In this document: piece after piece, positions 19,057 through 26,447 of the stretch
Numbering within the stretch: the first letter of the stretch is position 1
Layout: every line of letters begins with the position of its first letter
Assembly: GCF_001044255.1 (NCBI RefSeq)
Contig: NZ_JYNX01000026.1
Coordinates: 23,100-63,141, forward strand
DNA: 40,042 bases
Reading direction: 5' to 3'
Source of the DNA: Mycolicibacterium chubuense
GTDB taxonomy: Bacteria; Actinomycetota; Actinomycetes; Mycobacteriales; Mycobacteriaceae
Translations under genes and position numbers: made by a program
The notes under the pieces: model-generated
Database searches by the model: none
Told to the model about the DNA's origin: nothing
Seen by the model: the letters and a program-made list of their open reading frames with translations, nothing else

Positions 19057-19059
19057 ACC
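19031..19059 (+). promoter_or_regulatory. Candidate internal promoter before the hydrogenase structural genes
   Basis: A perfect TTGACA (19031-19036), a 17-base gap, then TAAACC (19054-19059) near the hypB stop. A start near 19066 would give a leader of about 75 bases before the small-subunit ATG. The -35 is consensus but the -10 is weak (3 of 6), and chance is possible inside coding sequence. Confidence 0.35.
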
Positions 19060-19141
19060 GAGATTCAGCGGCGTGCAAGTGGGCCGAAGGTCGACTCCGA
19101 CGCTGCAGGGGTCCCAGCCCGGCCCCGGAAAGCTGTGACAC

Positions 19142-20197
19142 ATGCCCCTCGAGGCAGCAGTCAAAGCGGAAGAGGCACTGATCCACGTTCTATGGATCAA
19201 CGCCGGTTTGAGTTGTGACGGCGATTCAGTGGCGTTGACTGCCGCCACTCAACCCAGCATCGAGGAGATCGCTCTCGGCGCGCTTCCCGGCCTGCCCAAG
19301 ATCGCCGTCCACTGGCCACTGATCGACTTCGAGTGCGGACCGAACGGGGGCGCCGACGACTTCCTCGAATGGTTCTTCAAAGCGGACAGAGGCGAATTGG
19401 AACCGTTCGTGTTGGTCGTCGAGGGGTCGATCCCGAACGAGAAGATCAAGAACGAGGGGTACTGGTGCGGGTTCGGCAACGACCCGGCAACCGGCCAGCC
19501 GATGACCACCAGCGAATGGCTGGATCGCCTCGCGCCCAAGGCAACCGCGGTGGTGGCGGTGGGGACGTGTGCCACCTACGGCGGCATCCACGCGATGGCG
19601 GGCAACCCGACGGGCGCCATGGGGGTGCCCGACTATCTCGGATGGGACTGGAAGACCAAGGCGGGCATCCCGATCGTGTGCGTGCCCGGCTGCCCGATCC
19701 ATCCGGACAACCTGTCGGAGACGTTGACGTACCTGTTGTACATGGCCACCGACCAGGCCCCGATGATCCCGCTGGACGATGCCCTGCGGCCCACATGGCT
19801 GTTCGGCGCGACCGTGCACGAGGGGTGCGACCGGGCCGGCTACTACGAGCAGGGCGATTTCGCCACCGAGTACGGGTCCCCGAAATGCATTGTCAAGCTT
19901 GGCTGCTGGGGTCCTGTCGTCAAGTGCAACGTGCCCAAACGCGGCTGGATCAACGGCGTCGGCGGTTGCCCGAACGTCGGCGGCATCTGCATCGGATGCA
20001 CCATGCCGGGCTTCCCCGACAAGTTCATGCCGTTCATGGACGAACCGCCAGGCGGCAAGCTCTCGAGCGGCGCGTCCGGACTGTACGGCTCGGTGATCCG
20101 CAGTCTGCGCCACGTCACGGGTCGCACGCTCGACAAAGAACCCAGGTGGCGCCATCCCGGCACGCGGCTCGAGACGGGAGCGACGCGCACCTGGTAG
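19142..20197 (+). CDS. hhyS: Group 1h [NiFe]-hydrogenase small subunit (HhyS)
   Basis: A 351-residue iron-sulfur subunit carrying electrons from the active site. VLWINAGLSCDGDSV replaces the usual CxGC proximal motif, so the proximal cluster is probably held by Cys25, Asp28, Cys143 (GTCATYGG) and Cys184 (VPGCPIHPDN). This 3Cys-1Asp coordination is known from the actinobacterial-type hydrogenase of Cupriavidus. Distal ligands are His226, Cys229, Cys249 and Cys255. Medial ligands are Cys262, Cys276, Cys283 and Cys286, indicating a [4Fe-4S] rather than a [3Fe-4S] cluster. There is no twin-arginine signal, so the enzyme should face the cytoplasm. The features fit group 1h, whose members oxidise atmospheric H2 during carbon starvation. 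The C-terminal 50 residues are basic and beyond the cluster domain. Confidence 0.95.
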   Translation: MPLEAAVKAEEALIHVLWINAGLSCDGDSVALTAATQPSIEEIALGALPGLPKIAVHWPLIDFECGPNGGADDFLEWFFKADRGELEPFVLVVEGSIPNEKIKNEGYWCGFGNDPATGQPMTTSEWLDRLAPKATAVVAVGTCATYGGIHAMAGNPTGAMGVPDYLGWDWKTKAGIPIVCVPGCPIHPDNLSETLTYLLYMATDQAPMIPLDDALRPTWLFGATVHEGCDRAGYYEQGDFATEYGSPKCIVKLGCWGPVVKCNVPKRGWINGVGGCPNVGGICIGCTMPGFPDKFMPFMDEPPGGKLSSGASGLYGSVIRSLRHVTGRTLDKEPRWRHPGTRLETGATRTW

Positions 20198-20231
20198 GTG
20201 CCCGTCGCTGTTCGCGTCTTCCGGGCCGCGT

Positions 20232-20258
20232 GTGCAGCATCGTTGAAAAGCGCTGCAC
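20232..20258 (+). promoter_or_regulatory. Hairpin between hhyS and hhyL
   Basis: GTGCAGC and GCTGCAC form a perfect 7-bp stem with a 13-base loop in the 92-bp gap between the two structural genes. No T-run follows, so it is not a typical terminator. It could stabilise the downstream message or tune the ratio of subunits; this is inference. Confidence 0.45.
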
Positions 20259-20289
20259 CGCTGCGTATCACACAGGAAGAAGAAGTCCG

Positions 20290-22086
20290 ATGACAACGAT
20301 CATCCCCGAGCCGTCCCACGTCAAGCGCGACCCCGGCCAACTGGTGGAGATGGCCTGGGACCCGATCACCCGAATCGTCGGCAGCCTCGGCATATACACC
20401 AAGATCGATTTCGAGAATCGGGAAGTCGTCGAGTGCCACAGCACCTCGTCGATCTTCCGCGGCTACTCGATCTTCATGAAGGGCAAGGACCCCAGAGACG
20501 CGCACTTCATCACCAGCCGCATCTGCGGTATCTGCGGGGACAATCACGCCACCTGCTCGTGCTACTGCCAGAACATGGCGTACGGCGTGCAGCCGCCGCA
20601 TCTGGGTGAGTGGCTGATCAACCTCGGCGAGGCCGCCGAATACATGTTCGACCACAACATCTTTCAGGAGAACCTGGTGGGGGTCGACTACTGCGAGAAG
20701 ATGGTGGCCGAAACCAACCCCAGCGTGCTCGCCAAGGCCGAGAACACCCAGTCTCCGCAGGCCGACGCCCACGGCTACCGCACGATCGCCGACATCATGA
20801 GGGCACTCAACCCGTTCACCGGCGACTTCTACCGCGAGGCGCTCCAGGTGAGCAGGTGGACCCGGGAGATGTTCTGCCTGATGGAAGGCCGGCACGTGCA
20901 TCCCTCGACGCTGTATCCCGGCGGTATCGGCACCACCGCCACCATCCAGCTGATGACCGACTACATGACGCGGCTGATGCGCTACGTGGAGTTCATGAAG
21001 AAAGTCGTACCGATGCACGATGACCTCTTCGACTTCTTCTACGAGGCGCTGCCCGGCTACGACCAGGTGGGCCTGCGGCGAACCCTGCTCGGCTGCTGGG
21101 GCTCGTTCCAGGACCCCGAAGTGTGCAACTTCGCATACAAGGACATGGAGCGCTGGGGCAACGCCATGTTCGTCACCCCCGGCGTGGTCATCGACGGCAG
21201 ACTGCACACCCATTCACTGGTAGACATCAACCTCGGTATCCGAATCCTGTTGGGCCACAGCTATTACGACGACTGGTCCGACCAGGAGATGTTCGTCAAG
21301 ACCGATCCGCTGGGGAATCCGATCGATCGGCGTCATCCGTGGAACCAGCACACCAACCCCAAGCCGCAGAAGCGGGATTTCGACGGCAACTACAGCTGGG
21401 TGATGTCACCGCGATGGTTCGACGGCAAAGACCACCTGGCACTGGACACCGGGGGCGGCCCGCTGGCCCGGCTGTGGTCGACGGCGCTGGCCGGCCTGGT
21501 GGACATCGGCTACGTCAAGGCCACCGGTTCCAGCGTGCGCATCAACCTGCCGAAGACGGCGCTGAAAGGACCCGTCGAACTGGAGTGGAGGATCCCGGGG
21601 TACGGCAGCAACACCCTCGAACGCAACCGCGCCCGGACGTACTTCCAGGCCTACGCCGCCGCATGCGCTCTGCACTTCGCCGAAAAGGCACTCGTGGAGA
21701 TCCGTGCCGGACGCACCAAGACCTGGGAGAAGTTCGAGGTGCCCGACGAGGGCATCGGCTGCGGGTTCACCGAGGCGGTGCGCGGCGTGCTGTCCCACCA
21801 CATGGTGATCCGCGACGGCAAGATCGCGAACTATCACCCGTATCCGCCGACACCGTGGAACGCCAACCCACGTGACAGCTATGGGACGCCAGGGCCTTAC
21901 GAGGATGCGGTGCAGGGCCAGCCGATCTTCGAGGAGAACGACAGGGAGCATTTCAAGGGTATCGATGTCATGAGGACGGTGCGCAGCTTCGATCCGTGCC
22001 TGCCGTGTGGGGTGCACATGTACCTGGGCGAGGGGAAGCACCTGAACCTGCTGCACTCCCCCACCCAGTCCGTGACCGGGGAATAG
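20290..22086 (+). CDS. hhyL: Group 1h [NiFe]-hydrogenase large subunit (HhyL)
   Basis: A 598-residue catalytic subunit. The L1 motif is SRICGICGDNHATC with Cys79 and Cys82, and the L2 motif is DPCLPCGVH with Cys570 and Cys573; together these bind the Ni-Fe(CN)2CO centre. Twenty-two residues follow His576 and should be removed by the operon's endopeptidase after nickel insertion. DPITRIVGSLGIYTKIDF is the conserved N-terminal motif. An AGGAAGAAG lies before the ATG. The enzyme family oxidises H2 at sub-atmospheric concentration and tolerates oxygen. M. smegmatis has a close relative (Hhy, hydrogenase 2), as I recall also close to recA. Followed after 3 bp by the iron-sulfur protein gene. Confidence 0.97.
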   Translation: MTTIIPEPSHVKRDPGQLVEMAWDPITRIVGSLGIYTKIDFENREVVECHSTSSIFRGYSIFMKGKDPRDAHFITSRICGICGDNHATCSCYCQNMAYGVQPPHLGEWLINLGEAAEYMFDHNIFQENLVGVDYCEKMVAETNPSVLAKAENTQSPQADAHGYRTIADIMRALNPFTGDFYREALQVSRWTREMFCLMEGRHVHPSTLYPGGIGTTATIQLMTDYMTRLMRYVEFMKKVVPMHDDLFDFFYEALPGYDQVGLRRTLLGCWGSFQDPEVCNFAYKDMERWGNAMFVTPGVVIDGRLHTHSLVDINLGIRILLGHSYYDDWSDQEMFVKTDPLGNPIDRRHPWNQHTNPKPQKRDFDGNYSWVMSPRWFDGKDHLALDTGGGPLARLWSTALAGLVDIGYVKATGSSVRINLPKTALKGPVELEWRIPGYGSNTLERNRARTYFQAYAAACALHFAEKALVEIRAGRTKTWEKFEVPDEGIGCGFTEAVRGVLSHHMVIRDGKIANYHPYPPTPWNANPRDSYGTPGPYEDAVQGQPIFEENDREHFKGIDVMRTVRSFDPCLPCGVHMYLGEGKHLNLLHSPTQSVTGE

Positions 22087-22089
22087 GGC

Positions 22090-22980
22090 ATGGCCCCGCC
22101 GAAGCCGCCGAGCCGAGACGACGCGAAGTGGCGCGCGGCGGGCGATCGGATACAGACGCTGCTCGATGCGGTCGCAATCGGCGGTATGGCCGCGCGGGAG
22201 CGTGCCGAGCAACTGGTTGGCGAGGTGACGGATCTCTACGGAGCGGCGCTGGAGCGGATGATCGAGGCGGCCTTGACCGCGAAACCGGAACTCGCGCAGG
22301 TCTTCGCGGCCGACGATCTCGTCGCCAGCCTGCTGCTGGTGCACGGGCTGCATCCGCATGACGCCGAGCGGCGGGTGGCCGATGCGCTGGAGGCCGTGCG
22401 GCCCTATCTCGGCTCGCACGGCGGCGACGTTTCACTGCTGGGCGTGACCGACGGTGTCGTGCGCCTCCAGTTCCAGGGCAGCTGTAAGAGCTGTCCGTCC
22501 TCGTCGGTGACGCTCGAACTCGCGGTCCAGGATGCGGTGCGGGCGGCCGCCCCGGAGATCGAGACGATCGAAGTGGTTGCCGCCGAACCTGATTCAACGA
22601 CCGGCGTGATTCCCGCGGACGCGCTGCTGAATCGGGTGCGCGCCGACGGAATGCGCTCGACCTGGCAGCCGGTGCCTGCACTGGCCGAATTGCGCGACGC
22701 CGAGGTCGGCGGCTTCCGCGTGGCGGGCATGACCGCTCTGGCCTGCCGCATCGGCGATGCCGTGTTCGCCTACCGCGACCGGTGTGGCGCGTGCACCGGA
22801 TCGATGGCCGGTGCCCGTTTGACCGGTGCCGTGCTGCGGTGCCCCGGCTGCGGTGCCGGGTTCGACGTGGTCCACGCCGGCTGCGGGATCGGCGAAGACG
22901 GCCATCTGGAGCCGATACCGGTGCTCGAGCGCGACGGCGTGCTGTCGATGGCCGTGCCCGCATCCGCGGAGGTGGCGTGA
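22090..22980 (+). CDS. hhyE: NifU-domain / Rieske-like iron-sulfur protein of the hydrogenase operon (HhyE-like)
   Basis: A 296-residue protein in three parts: an N-terminal helical region (about 10-100); a NifU C-terminal-type domain with GSCKSCPSSSVTLE (Cys132, Cys135); and a C-terminal domain shaped like a Rieske ferredoxin (YRDRCGACTGSM ... RCPGCGAGFD). In Rieske proteins the second and fourth ligands are histidine. Here all four are cysteine (232, 235, 251, 254), so the cofactor and potential should differ. Position directly after the large subunit suggests an electron acceptor for the hydrogenase. A homologous iron-sulfur protein is thought to link Hhy of M. smegmatis to respiration. 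An assembly role is an alternative because of the NifU domain. Confidence 0.8.
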   Translation: MAPPKPPSRDDAKWRAAGDRIQTLLDAVAIGGMAARERAEQLVGEVTDLYGAALERMIEAALTAKPELAQVFAADDLVASLLLVHGLHPHDAERRVADALEAVRPYLGSHGGDVSLLGVTDGVVRLQFQGSCKSCPSSSVTLELAVQDAVRAAAPEIETIEVVAAEPDSTTGVIPADALLNRVRADGMRSTWQPVPALAELRDAEVGGFRVAGMTALACRIGDAVFAYRDRCGACTGSMAGARLTGAVLRCPGCGAGFDVVHAGCGIGEDGHLEPIPVLERDGVLSMAVPASAEVA

Positions 22981-23624
22981 TGCCGGGGGCCGGCAACGTC
23001 CCGACCGTGTTGACGCGCATCCGCGCCGGCCGCAATGCACCCGCGCCCGCGGGCGAGCGCTGCGAGATGTGCTCGGAGCCGGTCGCCGACGAGCACCAGC
23101 ACGTGGTCGATGTCGAGGTCCGGCAGCTGATGTGCGTCTGTCGTGGCTGCTACCTGCTGTTCACCGACACCACTGCGCAGTTGCGGTACCGGGCGGTGCC
23201 GGACCGCTACCTCGCGTTCCCGGATTTCGCGATGGACCGTCGCGCGTGGGAGGCCTTGCAGATCCCCGTCGGGCTGGCGTTCTTCTTCTGCAACTCCTCG
23301 CTCGGGCGCACCGTGGCCTTCTACCCGGGTCCCGCGGGCGCCACCGAGTCGGAACTGGACCTGCAGGCGTGGAACGACATCCGTGCCGCCGATCACCGGG
23401 TCGACAGCCTCGCCGCCGACACCGAAGCCCTCCTGGTGCGCGCGCCCGACACCGAGGACGCCGCGCCGCGGGGCTACCTCGTGCCGATCGACGCCTGCTA
23501 TGAGTTCGTCGGCCGGCTGCGCATCCTGTGGCGCGGATTCGACGGTGGCCAGGAGGCACACGACTACGTCCACCAGTTCTTCGAGCTTCTCGACGCACGC
23601 GCCCGGACGGTGCAGCGGACATGA
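22980..23624 (+). CDS. DUF5947-like protein of the hydrogenase operon, unknown function
   Basis: A 214-residue protein with a probable zinc or iron-sulfur site near the N-terminus: ERCEMCSEPV (CxxC) and MCVCRGCYLLF (CxCxxC) flank HQHVVDVEV. The rest is soluble and mixed alpha/beta, with VGLAFFFCNSSLGRTVAFYP and IDACYEFVGRLRILW. I associate it with the DUF5947 family found beside actinobacterial hydrogenases, from memory. Its ATG overlaps the preceding stop by one base and its stop overlaps the next ATG (ATGA), so expression is coupled to the hydrogenase. The role is unknown; the cysteine site makes an assembly or electron-transfer partner plausible. Confidence 0.72.
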   Translation: MPGAGNVPTVLTRIRAGRNAPAPAGERCEMCSEPVADEHQHVVDVEVRQLMCVCRGCYLLFTDTTAQLRYRAVPDRYLAFPDFAMDRRAWEALQIPVGLAFFFCNSSLGRTVAFYPGPAGATESELDLQAWNDIRAADHRVDSLAADTEALLVRAPDTEDAAPRGYLVPIDACYEFVGRLRILWRGFDGGQEAHDYVHQFFELLDARARTVQRT

Positions 23625-24259
23625 CCGAACTCGACTTCACCGTCGTCGACATCGCACCCGAGCCCTACGCCGTGACCCCGATGTTGACAGCCCGAATCGC
23701 CACCGCGGCGACCGGTGACGAGCCGATCCACGCGATCGCCTTGCGGTGCCAGGTCAGGATCGAACCGTTGCGGCGCAGCTATTCCGACGACGAAGCGACC
23801 GGACTTCTCGACCTGTTCGGACCTCGCGACCGGTGGTCGGCAACGCAGCACACATTCCTGTGGCAGCACACCTCGGTCACGGTGCCGGGGTTCACCGGGA
23901 CGACGGAGGTCCAGCTGCCGCTCGAGTGCACCTACGACTTCGAGGTCAAGGCTGCCAAGTATCTGCTGGCGCTCGACACGGGCGCCATTCCTCTGCAATT
24001 CCTCTTCAGTGGAACCGTTTTCGTCCACGGCAGTCGCGGTTTCGGAGTCCAGCAGGTGCCGTGGGACCGAGAGGAACGCTACGACATGCCGGTGTCGGTG
24101 TGGCGCGATCTCATCCGGCTGCACTATCCCAACACCGGTTGGCTGCGCCTGCCCCGTGACACCATCGACGCGCTGGCCGCCTACCGATCGGCCCGTGGAC
24201 TGCTCGACTTCGACGAGGCGATCTCCGAACTGCTGGCCGCGGCCAGGGAACTGCGATGA
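23621..24259 (+). CDS. DUF6084-like protein of the hydrogenase operon, unknown function
   Basis: A 212-residue soluble protein without cysteine clusters or membrane segments. The first two thirds look beta-rich (LRCQVRIEPLRRSYSDDEAT, TFLWQHTSVTVPGFTG, FEVKAAKYLLALDTG, LQFLFSGTVFV), and the end is helical. I recall this as DUF6084, seen only near such hydrogenases. Its start and stop both overlap neighbours by 4 bp (ATGA), the tightest possible coupling. It may form a complex with the DUF5947-like and the 445-residue protein encoded beside it (inference from coupling). No enzymatic motif is visible. Confidence 0.7.
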   Translation: MTELDFTVVDIAPEPYAVTPMLTARIATAATGDEPIHAIALRCQVRIEPLRRSYSDDEATGLLDLFGPRDRWSATQHTFLWQHTSVTVPGFTGTTEVQLPLECTYDFEVKAAKYLLALDTGAIPLQFLFSGTVFVHGSRGFGVQQVPWDREERYDMPVSVWRDLIRLHYPNTGWLRLPRDTIDALAAYRSARGLLDFDEAISELLAAARELR

Positions 24260-25593
24260 GCAGCGGATGGGACCGGGCCCGCGCGGTCGCCGACGCGGTG
24301 CTCTACGAGGGTTACCTGCTCTACCCGTACCGTGCCACGTCCGGGAAGAACCAGTCGCGCTGGCAGTTCGGCGTCCTCGGCCCGCCCGGTGCCGAGGAAT
24401 CCGGTATCGGCGAGAACGCGTCACTGTGCACGCAGGTTCTCGTCCGGCCGCTCGGCGCGCCGTCGGTGTCCGGCGTCGTTCGGTTCCTGCAACTGCAGCA
24501 CCGCGGGGTCGAACGCGACCTCGGTGGCGGTCGCTACGAGAAGGTCGACGAGCTACGGGCAGGTCCGGACAGGTGGTTGAGCTGGGACGAGGCGATCGAG
24601 TGCGAGATCGCCGTGGATGCCGCCCCTGTCTCGGCGCTGCCGCTCGCGGTGGACATCGCAGTCCCCGCCGGCACCGACCTCGAGACCGTCGATGGCGGCA
24701 GGCTGGTGCGCGGCCGTCGTGACCTGCGTGGCCGCCTCTCGATCGCGGCCGAGCCGGACGACGGGCTGCTGCGGCTGACGCTGGAGGTGCGCAACACCTC
24801 GTCGCCCGCAGCCGACAAGAACGAGGCGATCGCGACCTCCCTGATCGGCACCCACCTACTGCTGGAGGTCAGCGGCGGCGAATTCGTCTCGCTGCTCGAG
24901 CCACCCGGCGCCGCCGTCGGCGCAGCGGGACGATGTCGTCAGCATCGCTGTTTCCCCGTGTTGGCCGGGCCGCCCGGCGATCACGACCTGGTTCTGGTCT
25001 CGCCGATCATCCTGTACGACCATCCCGAGATCGCCGAACAGAGCAAGGGCGCACTGTACGACTCGACCGAGATCGACGAGATCCTGACGTTGCGCATCAT
25101 GACCATGACCGAGGAGGAGAAGGCCCAGGCCCGCGCCACCGACCCGTTGGCCGCCCAGATCATCGACCGCTGCGATTCGATGTCCCCGGAAGCGATGCTC
25201 GATCTGCACGGCGTACTGCGCAATCCGCACGCCGCCGCACCCGGCCCGGCGCTGCTCCCCGAGATCCCGCCGGACGTCGACTGGTGGGATCCCGAGGCCG
25301 ACAACGCCGTTCGCCCCGAGCTCGACGCGGTCCTGGTGAACGGCACCAGGGTGGCGCGGGGCAGCCGGGTGCGGCTGCACCCCTGCCGCCGGGCCGACGC
25401 CCAGGACCTGTTCTACGCCGACAGGATCGCGCGCGTGGCGTCTGTGCACGGCGATGTGGACGGCGGTCAGCACATCGGCGTCGTCCTCGAGGACGATCCG
25501 GCGGCCGAGCTGCACGACTGGTACGGCCGCTGCCTGTACTTCGCCCCCGACGAGGTCGAACCGCTCATCGAAAGGAGTCCGAAATGGAAGTAG
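24256..25593 (+). CDS. 445-residue hydrogenase-associated protein, unknown function
   Basis: A 445-residue soluble protein. The N-terminus DRARAVADAVLYEGYLLYPY leads into a beta-rich region (about 30-250). A helical stretch rich in acidic residues follows (EIDEILTLRIMTMTEEEKAQ). The C-terminal module of about 90 residues (VARGSRVRLHPCRRADAQDL to WYGRCLYFAPDEVEPL) resembles a small beta-barrel. I know no assigned function. It sits in every group 1h operon layout I remember, next to the two preceding unknown genes. Its last 10 bases overlap the 39-codon gene that follows. Confidence 0.7.
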   Translation: MSSGWDRARAVADAVLYEGYLLYPYRATSGKNQSRWQFGVLGPPGAEESGIGENASLCTQVLVRPLGAPSVSGVVRFLQLQHRGVERDLGGGRYEKVDELRAGPDRWLSWDEAIECEIAVDAAPVSALPLAVDIAVPAGTDLETVDGGRLVRGRRDLRGRLSIAAEPDDGLLRLTLEVRNTSSPAADKNEAIATSLIGTHLLLEVSGGEFVSLLEPPGAAVGAAGRCRQHRCFPVLAGPPGDHDLVLVSPIILYDHPEIAEQSKGALYDSTEIDEILTLRIMTMTEEEKAQARATDPLAAQIIDRCDSMSPEAMLDLHGVLRNPHAAAPGPALLPEIPPDVDWWDPEADNAVRPELDAVLVNGTRVARGSRVRLHPCRRADAQDLFYADRIARVASVHGDVDGGQHIGVVLEDDPAAELHDWYGRCLYFAPDEVEPLIERSPKWK

Positions 25594-25703
25594 TCGGCTG
25601 GATTGCCGTCGGCGTGGTGGCCGCCGTGATCCTCGCAGGAGTGGTGATCGGGGTGCGATCGGTTCCCGACGTGCAGCGCTACCTGAAGATGCGCCGCATG
25701 TGA
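25584..25703 (+). CDS. 39-residue single-span membrane protein of the hydrogenase operon (DUF6893-like)
   Basis: A very short gene: one N-terminal membrane helix (about residues 4-24, VGWIAVGVVAAVILAGVV) and a C-terminal basic amphipathic tail, PDVQRYLKMRRM. AAAGGAG lies 8 bases before the ATG, the clearest ribosome-binding site in this part of the operon. It overlaps the preceding gene by 10 bp and the next GTG by 4 bp. I recall DUF6893 as a name for such small proteins. Because neither hydrogenase subunit has a membrane segment, this peptide is a good candidate for anchoring or docking the enzyme at the membrane (inference). Confidence 0.75.
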   Translation: MEVVGWIAVGVVAAVILAGVVIGVRSVPDVQRYLKMRRM

Positions 25704-26188
25704 CCCCGAGGATCCTGGTGGCCGGGATCGGCAACATCTTCCTCGGGGACGACGGCTTCGGCCCCGAGGTCATGCGGCACATCCCGGCGCGGCTCGCCGG
25801 ACCGTGTGTTCGGCTCACGGACTACGGCATCAGGGGCATGCATCTGGCCTACGACCTGCTCGACGGCTGGTCGGCACTGGTGCTCGTCGACGCCGTGCCC
25901 AGCCGCGGCGCGCCCGGGACGGTGCACGTGTTCGAGGCCGACCACGAAAGTCTCGCCGTGAGCGCCGGTCTCGATGCGCATGCCATGGACCCGGGCGCGG
26001 TGTTCGCCAGCCTCGCGGCACTCGGCGGCACGCCGCCCCGCACGATCGTGATCGGCTGTGAGGCCGAGGCAGTCGAGGAGGGCATCGGTCTCTCCGACGC
26101 CGTCGCGGCTGCGGTGCCGACCGCGGCACAAGCCGTCGAGGACCTTCTGACCGATCTGCTCACGCGTTCCGCGGCGGGAAGGGGCTGA
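25700..26188 (+). CDS. Hydrogenase maturation endopeptidase (HyaD/HybD family)
   Basis: A 162-residue nickel-dependent protease expected to cleave the HhyL C-terminus after His576. Landmarks are ILVAGIGNIFLGDDGFGPEV, with aspartate where HybD has its metal-binding glutamate, a central LVLVDAVPS, and the histidine in LDAHAMDPG. The GTG at 25700 overlaps the 39-codon gene's stop. The open frame extends back to 25454 but that part is shadow sequence. Placement between structural and hyp genes fits a dedicated protease for this enzyme. Confidence 0.92.
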   Translation: MTPRILVAGIGNIFLGDDGFGPEVMRHIPARLAGPCVRLTDYGIRGMHLAYDLLDGWSALVLVDAVPSRGAPGTVHVFEADHESLAVSAGLDAHAMDPGAVFASLAALGGTPPRTIVIGCEAEAVEEGIGLSDAVAAAVPTAAQAVEDLLTDLLTRSAAGRG

Positions 26189-26192
26189 GACC

Positions 26193-26447
26193 ATGTGCCT
26201 GGGAATTCCCGGACAGGTCGTCGGGATGCTGGACGGCTACGGTGACCAGCTGGCGCTCGTCGATGTGGCCGGGGAGCGCCGCAAGGTGAATGTCGGCATG
26301 TTGCCCGACGAGCACTTCGCGCCCGGCGACTGGGTGATCATCCACATGGGTTTCGTGGTCGAGAAGACCGACAAGGCCGGCGCGGACGCGGCCATGGCCG
26401 GGCTGGAGCTGATGGGCCGGGGTCACGGCAGCGGGGATCCACCATGA
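26193..26447 (+). CDS. hypC: Hydrogenase assembly chaperone HypC (copy 1)
   Basis: An 84-residue HypC with the essential N-terminal MCLGIPGQV; Cys2 becomes available after Met removal to carry the Fe(CN)2CO precursor with HypD. The typical GDWVIIHMGFVVEKTD follows. GGAAGGGG precedes the ATG. Its stop overlaps hypF (ATGA). It is shorter than, and differs clearly from, the second HypC at 28729. Confidence 0.93.
   Translation: MCLGIPGQVVGMLDGYGDQLALVDVAGERRKVNVGMLPDEHFAPGDWVIIHMGFVVEKTDKAGADAAMAGLELMGRGHGSGDPP

Noticed and set aside
19142-19240. Tat signal peptide on the small subunit
   Set aside because: No twin arginine precedes the first cluster motif; only 24 mostly helical residues come before Cys25.
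20232-20258. Rho-independent terminator between hhyS and hhyL
   Set aside because: No T-run follows the stem, and the two subunits must be made together.
19142-22086. Group 2a (Huc-type) hydrogenase
   Set aside because: The Asp-containing proximal motif, the four-cysteine medial site and the companion unknown genes fit group 1h better.
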